In this document: positions 6,111-10,551 of the stretch, one piece after another | Numbering within the stretch: the first letter of the stretch is position 1 | Layout: each line of letters opens with the position of its first letter | Notes under the pieces: model-generated | Told to the model about the DNA's origin: nothing | What the model saw: only the letters and a program-made list of their open reading frames with translations | Databases searched by the model: none | Translations under genes and position numbers: made by a program | NCBI GenBank assembly: GCA_009930275.1 | Contig: RZYP01000061.1 | Coordinates: 1 to 10,551 of the forward strand | Length of the DNA stretch: 10,551 nt | Reading direction: 5' to 3' | Origin: Negativicutes bacterium | Lineage (GTDB): Bacteria > Bacillota_C > Negativicutes > Acidaminococcales > Acidaminococcaceae

Positions 6111-7493
6111 AACCGGTAAGAACGTTACGCCGATGATGAAAATAAAGGCACTAGTCAACATTATTGCGATCGAATAGCCCATGATTTCACGCGCTTTAAG
6201 TCCTGTTACTCCAAGAAGTGCCAAAGCCCAGAAGGGCTGCGCCATGTTTGTCCAAGTATTGCCATAAGCAACTGCCAGACAAGTCTTGATGATATTGGCG
6301 TCCATCATCATAGCAGAATTAATGGCGACAGGTCCTTGTACCGCCCATTGACCGCCTCCTGAAGGAACGAACATGTTAATTGTAGCTGCGCTGAGGAAAG
6401 TCCAGAGATAAAAAGTAGTCGGGGTACTGATACTAACCATAAGGTTAGCTAACATATCGACCAAGCCAGAATACCTTATCATGCCCATGATACCCGCATA
6501 CAATGGGAACTGGAATATTATTCCGGCTACCCCCGGTGTCGCCGCTTTTACTGCTTTCAGGTAGCTGGCGATGTTTTTATGCATGATAATTCCCAAAAAC
6601 ATAAAAATCGCATTAACAAGGTTGATATCCAAAGAGAAACCTTTCGTGGCAAAATGCCACACTATATAGACCATACCCAGCAAACCCAGCAAGCCAGCCA
6701 GGATGGAGCTGTGATTTAAAATATCGCCAACCGACGCATCCTTCGGCATTTCCGAAACAGCACTGCTTTCCAGCTCGATAGCCTTCAGGCTGTCTTCGCT
6801 CAAGGGCGAAGTGTTGTCTGTTTTAGGGTGAAGCATCGAAGCAAACAGCGGCGGAAAGATAAGTAAGGCAATTGTAACAATTATGTTCATAGGATTGAAC
6901 ATGTAATCATACATGGAAATAAGGCCTATTTTGCTTTCCAGGAAGTGTCCCGGTGTCGCAATCAAAAGGCCGATCGAAGCTGACATCATTCCGTGCCAGG
7001 TCATTTGACCTACATACGCGCCAGCACCGATAAGGCCGTACTCAAAAGGAATATTTTTGATACGCAGCTCGCGTGCCAATTCTTTGGCCAACAAGGCGCC
7101 GACAACAAGGCTGAGGCCCCAGTGAAGGAAAGAAACCAGAACCGACACGAAAGTTACCAGCCAAACAGCTTGCTTACCGGTTTTAGCCATCCCTGCCAAC
7201 TTCTGTATACCCCGTTTTGTAAGTGGCGCTTCAGAAACAGCCGAACCTGTAATAATGATCAGAGCCATTTGCATAGCAAAAGTAAGCAGGCTCCAAAGAC
7301 CCTTATACCAATGTTGAACCATCTTCATTGGTGCCACGTCTGCTACAAATACTCCGAGGAGAAACGCAAACAATGTTAAAACAACCGCAAAGATACTGGG
7401 GTCAGGCATGTACTTCATTGAAATCCGGGTCAAAGTTGAACCCACTCGCATTACCGGATTTTCAGCTTCAACGTTCTTACCTTGTTCAGACAT
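6108..7493 (-). CDS. atoE: AtoE-family short-chain fatty acid transporter
   Basis: This is an integral inner-membrane protein of the AtoE/short-chain fatty acid transporter family, which moves acids such as acetoacetate or butyrate. It has many hydrophobic segments, for example 33-53, 70-90, 109-137, 167-180, 202-221, 262-280, 291-305, 321-340, 361-376 and 440-459. The family hallmark FVPSGGGQWAVQGP (375-388) is complete, and PFWALALLGVTGLKAREIMGY near the C-terminus is also typical. The length of 461 residues is close to E. coli AtoE (440). GGGGGA lies seven bases before the ATG. It is first in a two-gene operon with an amidase rather than with the CoA transferase and thiolase genes (atoDAB) found in enterobacteria, so the substrate may differ, perhaps an amide, an amino-acid-derived acid or an acyl compound (inference). 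The 282-base leader region shows no clear sigma-A promoter. Confidence 0.88.
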   Translation of the reverse strand: MSEQGKNVEAENPVMRVGSTLTRISMKYMPDPSIFAVVLTLFAFLLGVFVADVAPMKMVQHWYKGLWSLLTFAMQMALIIITGSAVSEAPLTKRGIQKLAGMAKTGKQAVWLVTFVSVLVSFLHWGLSLVVGALLAKELARELRIKNIPFEYGLIGAGAYVGQMTWHGMMSASIGLLIATPGHFLESKIGLISMYDYMFNPMNIIVTIALLIFPPLFASMLHPKTDNTSPLSEDSLKAIELESSAVSEMPKDASVGDILNHSSILAGLLGLLGMVYIVWHFATKGFSLDINLVNAIFMFLGIIMHKNIASYLKAVKAATPGVAGIIFQFPLYAGIMGMIRYSGLVDMLANLMVSISTPTTFYLWTFLSAATINMFVPSGGGQWAVQGPVAINSAMMMDANIIKTCLAVAYGNTWTNMAQPFWALALLGVTGLKAREIMGYSIAIMLTSAFIFIIGVTFLPV

Positions 7494-7698
7494 GAAATTT
7501 CCCCCTTTTTTTAATTGTTTTTGCTTGCACGGCTTAATACTTTTCCTCCGGTATGAAAACCCTCCTTTCTAAATTAATCGAAATTTCCGACTTCTTTTAG
7601 CGTAACCATTTCTCAATTAAGTTACTGCTTCTACATCGTTTCTGAAAGTCCTCTTTATTACAAAAAGGAATATAAGAAGAAACGCTGCGTAAAAAATA
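7494..7698 (-). promoter_or_regulatory. Leader region of the transporter-amidase operon
   Basis: Read on the minus strand, the leader contains two further Shine-Dalgarno-like stretches, AAAGGAGGG (around 7558-7568) and CGGAGGAAAA (around 7541-7551), upstream of the real site at about 7501-7506. No convincing small gene starts after either. An imperfect inverted repeat, AGCGTAAC (7599-7606) with GTTACTGCT (7621-7629), could be an operator. I did not find a good -35/-10 pair or a clear sigma-54 site. Confidence 0.3.
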
Positions 7699-7737
7699 AA
7701 GAGCATGCTTCCCGTCTCGGACAGGAGCCATACTCTT
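7691..7737 (-). terminator. Rho-independent terminator of the M23 peptidase gene
   Basis: On the minus strand an 18-base arm (7720-7737) pairs with 7699-7716 around a 3-base loop, with two G.U pairs and a 2-base internal mismatch, followed by TTTATTTTTT. It lies 38 bases after the peptidase stop and separates this gene from the transporter operon. Confidence 0.85.
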
Positions 7738-7775
7738 CAGAACAGTAAATTTAATTTTGGGAAAACATAAGTTTA

Positions 7776-8693
7776 TTAATTGAGCACTTTCAACGGATTA
7801 ATTGTCTCTCCATTGACCAAAACTTCAAAATGCAAATGCGGCCCGGTACTATAGCCGCTGCTGCCGACATAGCCGATAATGTCGCCCTTCTTAACACTTT
7901 CACCTGCAGCGACATCAATAGAGCTCAAATGTCCGTAAGCTGTCTCGTAGCTATTGCCGTGAGAAATTTTGATGTAGCGGCCATAACCTCCATACCAGCC
8001 AGCATCCTCGACATAACCTGCGGCCGAAGCATAAACGGGTTCACCGTAACCTGCCGGTATATCAATTCCGGGGTGAAATTCAGTGCCTTCACCAAAGGGA
8101 TTATAACGAGTGCCATAACGGGAAGAAATTTCCCAGCAATCTGTTGGCCATAAGTTAGGAGTGACGCTTTTTTGTTCCAACTGCTCTAACATATTATTTA
8201 AATTATCGTATTTATAGGCAATACGTTCCTCAATTTGTTTATTCTGCGCACTGAGAACATCCATATTGCTCAAGCCGATTTTTCCAGGGCCTCCCTGGCC
8301 TTTCAGATCGGCCTCGTGCGAAGCACGGTCAATACCGCCACGCGATACACCACTATTGTCATCCTGGTCCAAAGTTCTGCGTACTTCTGCTTCCAAAGCC
8401 GCAACCTCGGCCAAGCTTTTTTGAATCTTTTCATTCTCCGCAAGCAACGCCTGAAGCTTTTCTTCCTGTCTTGCATACTGAGCACGATAAGTCATTAATT
8501 CCTGTTGCTCCTGCTTAGCCTGTTGAACGGTATAGGCACCTTTAACAAGGCTGCCAAAACCAAAAAGCAAGGCAAAACAAACAAAAATAGCCATGGGTTT
8601 TCTGATGCGAAATACCCTGGTTCCTTTGCCCGGACGCGCGATTGCTATTACGTAATCACGATTCGGGGTATACTCTTTTTCTTGCTTTTCCAT
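7776..8693 (-). CDS. Membrane-anchored coiled-coil M23 family peptidase (peptidoglycan endopeptidase)
   Basis: This is a lysostaphin-type zinc metallopeptidase expected to cut peptide cross-links of peptidoglycan outside the cytoplasmic membrane. Residues 1-31 are a basic cytosolic tail, about 33-53 a single membrane anchor, 57-107 a charged coiled coil (rich in Q, E, K, L), 110-145 a Gly-rich linker, and 185-305 the M23 domain. The catalytic set is complete: zinc ligands H207 and D211 in FHPGID and H288 in HLHFE, plus active-site H255 in YGHL and H286. The enzyme is therefore probably active, unlike the EnvC/NlpD-type regulators that lost these residues. The start is fixed by AGGAGGT eight bases upstream and by a clear promoter. 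It lies downstream of the SpoVB-type flippase gene, so both touch the murein pathway. A role in division, elongation or sporulation cannot be told apart from sequence. Confidence 0.92.
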   Translation of the reverse strand: MEKQEKEYTPNRDYVIAIARPGKGTRVFRIRKPMAIFVCFALLFGFGSLVKGAYTVQQAKQEQQELMTYRAQYARQEEKLQALLAENEKIQKSLAEVAALEAEVRRTLDQDDNSGVSRGGIDRASHEADLKGQGGPGKIGLSNMDVLSAQNKQIEERIAYKYDNLNNMLEQLEQKSVTPNLWPTDCWEISSRYGTRYNPFGEGTEFHPGIDIPAGYGEPVYASAAGYVEDAGWYGGYGRYIKISHGNSYETAYGHLSSIDVAAGESVKKGDIIGYVGSSGYSTGPHLHFEVLVNGETINPLKVLN

Positions 8694-8719
8694 CCAAAAT
8701 ACCTCCTAAACACTTTCTC

Positions 8720-8748
8720 ATTATCCCACAATTTGTAAAATTAATCAA
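8720..8748 (-). promoter_or_regulatory. Sigma-A-type promoter of the M23 peptidase gene
   Basis: On the minus strand TTGATT (8743-8748) and GATAAT (8720-8725) are separated by exactly 17 bases, followed by a short leader with AGGAGGT before the ATG at 8693. The gene can therefore be expressed independently of the upstream flippase gene. Confidence 0.7.
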
Positions 8749-8758
8749 ACTGACAACG

Positions 8759-8780
8759 AAAAAGCCGAAGCTAGTTTGGC
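8759..8780 (-). terminator. Weak terminator candidate after the SpoVB-type gene
   Basis: On the minus strand GCCAAA and TTCGGC (8764-8780) form a short six-position stem with one A.C mismatch, followed by TTTTT (8759-8763). It is 31 bases after the flippase stop, the right place for a terminator, but the stem is short and termination may be leaky. Confidence 0.4.
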
Positions 8781-8811
8781 ATTTATGTAAACTTATTTGC
8801 AGTTTTTTCTC

Positions 8812-10428
8812 TTATTTATAAAAACCGAATTTTTGCCCAAAAGACAAAATTCTGCGTCCGATAAAAGGCAGTTCCTCCGCCTCTTCACGATGAAGGCCAC
8901 CCAAGGCTATCAGGCTTACCGCATACAAAGGCACGGCGATAATCATAGCCGCCAAAATATTCCAGGCTCCCCAGCTAGGCGTCAAGGCCAATACACCCAT
9001 GACACCTGTGCCCATAACGAGCGCGGCAACGAAAGGTTTCAATACTCCGCCGATTGATAAGGAAAAACCGGTATATTTATAAATGAAGAACAAATTCAAA
9101 ACGGCCGCAACCCCGATATCCGCAACCGTCGCCCAGGCAGCACCCTTGATACCAAGCCAGGGAATTGCCGTCAAAGTCCAGCTTAGTACGACTTTTGCTG
9201 CGGCAGCCACAATCATATTGACAACCGGAATAGTCGTTTTGCCCAGCCCCTGCAAAATACCCGTGCTGACCTGATGCAGGCCCAGCATGAAGATAGCTGT
9301 GCTCATGGTCTGAATAGCCGGTGCGGCGTTAGGCGCATTATAAATCATAGTCGCAATCTTTTCCGCTAAAATAAATAAGCCGATTGTACAAGGAATAGTA
9401 ATAATGGAAGTAACGCTAAAAGCCGTTTTAAGTTTAGACCTGATGCCGTTGTTATCGCCAATCATCCTGGATTCTGAAATTGCCGGCACTAAACTTATGG
9501 CCAGAGACGCTGTCAGGATTGTCGAAAGATTAATCAACGGTACAGCCATGCCAGTCAGGTAGCCAAACATTTCGGTCGCTTCGCTGACATTAAAGCCCGC
9601 TACCTCCAGTCTTGCCGGTACAATTAACAAATCAAGGTTAGCTACGACAGGCAGCATCAGACTGGATAGCGAAACCGGCAAGGCCAGACGGATAAGCCTC
9701 TTGACAACCTCCCAGGCGGATTCTTTGGAAAAATCTGCCGTCTGCCTGTCCATCTCTGCTCTGAATTGTTTCTTGAGGCGAGCATAGAACCAACACAAAA
9801 CAAGCAGGCCGCAAAAAGCTCCCACGCCTGCCCCCATGCTGGCGCCGCCGGCTGCATAGGCTAATCCGCGCGGCATAAACATATTGGCAAAGAAAATCAT
9901 GGTGACGACGCGTGTCAGCTGCTCTACAATTTCAGAGGCCGCTGTCGGCGTCATAATCTGCCAGCCTTGCAGGTAACCACGAAAGCTGGAAAGAAAAGTC
10001 ACAAAAAAAACCGCAGGCGCCAAGGCAATTATTGAATAGTACGCACGTGCATCTCTGATCAAGTGATTGTCAATCAGCCAGCCGGCACCGCCAAGCAAAG
10101 CCCCGGAAAACACGATGCCGGTAACGAGCAGCAGCCTGAGAGATATATGGAAAACCCTCTGCGCACCCAGATAATCCTTCTGAGCCAGTTTCTCCGCCGT
10201 GATGATGGAAATCGCAACAGGTATGCCTGCCGAAGAAACAGTTATCGCCATCAAGTAAATCGGGAAACCCATCTGATAAAGGCCAATGCCTTCGCCGCCC
10301 ATGACGCGCGACAAAATAATCCAGTTCAATGAGCCAATTACTTTGACTACGATACTGGAAATAGTAAGAATCAGGGTTCCCTTCAAAAATTTATGATTAT
10401 TCGTCTTAGATTCAGTCTTCTGCTCCAT
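8812..10428 (-). CDS. spoVB: SpoVB-type polysaccharide/lipid II flippase (MOP superfamily)
   Basis: This is a polytopic membrane protein of the MOP superfamily, close to stage V sporulation protein B, which is needed for spore cortex synthesis and is proposed to flip a lipid-linked peptidoglycan precursor. The whole chain of 538 residues is hydrophobic with about 14 predicted membrane segments; SpoVB is about 520. Characteristic stretches are the N-terminal KGTLILTISSIVVKVIGSL, the LSRVMGGEGIGLYQM loop (40-54), the FRGYLQGWQIMTPTAASEIVEQ region (about 148-169) and QGLGKTTIPV (about 394-403). The start has GGACGGAG about five bases upstream. Downstream are the M23 peptidase promoter and gene on the same strand. 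The protein could instead serve vegetative wall or exopolysaccharide export, as several SpoVB paralogues do in Firmicutes, so the exact name is less sure than the family. Confidence 0.85.
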   Translation of the reverse strand: MEQKTESKTNNHKFLKGTLILTISSIVVKVIGSLNWIILSRVMGGEGIGLYQMGFPIYLMAITVSSAGIPVAISIITAEKLAQKDYLGAQRVFHISLRLLLVTGIVFSGALLGGAGWLIDNHLIRDARAYYSIIALAPAVFFVTFLSSFRGYLQGWQIMTPTAASEIVEQLTRVVTMIFFANMFMPRGLAYAAGGASMGAGVGAFCGLLVLCWFYARLKKQFRAEMDRQTADFSKESAWEVVKRLIRLALPVSLSSLMLPVVANLDLLIVPARLEVAGFNVSEATEMFGYLTGMAVPLINLSTILTASLAISLVPAISESRMIGDNNGIRSKLKTAFSVTSIITIPCTIGLFILAEKIATMIYNAPNAAPAIQTMSTAIFMLGLHQVSTGILQGLGKTTIPVVNMIVAAAAKVVLSWTLTAIPWLGIKGAAWATVADIGVAAVLNLFFIYKYTGFSLSIGGVLKPFVAALVMGTGVMGVLALTPSWGAWNILAAMIIAVPLYAVSLIALGGLHREEAEELPFIGRRILSFGQKFGFYK

Positions 10429-10460
10429 AGAACTCCGTCCTGCTGCAAATTATTAACAGC

Positions 10461-10502
10461 GATAATTAACACAATTATACATGATAATTATCTACTCATG
10501 TG
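10461..10502 (-). promoter_or_regulatory. Possible promoter region of the SpoVB-type gene
   Basis: On the minus strand a perfect TATAAT (10474-10479) lies about 45 bases before the start codon, but no good -35 is found at 16-18 bases. A perfect 10-base palindrome GATAATTATC (10483-10492) sits just upstream of it, and a second GATAATTA lies at 10461-10468. A -10-dependent or activator-dependent promoter is possible. I could not recognise a sigma-E or sigma-G sequence with confidence. Confidence 0.35.
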
Positions 10503-10551
10503 CTGTTTTTTACAAGTCTTTTTCCTGATATTAACTGCAATTCTGTTGCTT

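Noticed and set aside
6993..7379. 128-codon open frame antisense to the AtoE-type gene
   Set aside because: The translation is low-complexity and without family motifs, while the opposite strand encodes a complete membrane protein.
7776..8693. M23 protein as a catalytically inactive EnvC/NlpD-type activator
   Set aside because: All zinc ligands and catalytic histidines (H207, D211, H255, H286, H288) are present.

Overview
The window reads as ordinary chromosome of an anaerobic, endospore-forming Firmicute. A Negativicutes/Sporomusa-type or clostridial bacterium is my best guess. The main indicators are a SpoVB-type flippase (spore cortex or peptidoglycan precursor transport), a two-iron superoxide reductase (typical of anaerobes), a thioredoxin-reductase-like flavoprotein that appears unable to bind NADPH (a type described from clostridia), strong AGGAGG-type ribosome binding sites and moderate GC content. 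The exact genus cannot be read from this sequence. I see no tRNA, rRNA, CRISPR array, insertion sequence or prophage gene.

Left part (1-962): a response regulator with an intact phosphoacceptor domain, followed by what looks like a degenerate HD-GYP domain with no catalytic residues. It ends at a strong terminator that faces the next, convergent gene.

Redox/iron part (968-3475): a thioredoxin-reductase-like flavoprotein on the minus strand and, divergently, a ferritin-like/VIT1 membrane iron protein followed by desulfoferrodoxin (superoxide reductase). The 308-base divergent region holds a clear minus-strand promoter and a perfect AATAAT-G-ATTATT palindrome resembling a PerR/Fur-family operator. 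Together the three genes look like an oxidative-stress and iron-handling cluster. The iron transporter gene has a problematic 5' end: its ferritin domain continues in frame upstream of the first usable ATG, next to a run of eight A, which suggests a frameshift, slippage or a sequence error.

Metabolic part (3487-7493, all minus): a lactate-oxidase-like FMN enzyme with a cysteine-rich N-terminus has its own promoter. Upstream of it is a two-gene operon in which an AtoE-type short-chain fatty acid transporter is followed 12 bases later by an amidase-signature enzyme; the amidase ribosome binding site begins right at the transporter stop codon.

Envelope part (7776-10428, all minus): a membrane-anchored coiled-coil M23 peptidase with its own sigma-A-like promoter, preceded by the SpoVB-type flippase gene. 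Both act on peptidoglycan or its precursors and fit cell-envelope or spore-coat/cortex building. Rho-independent terminators separate most units.
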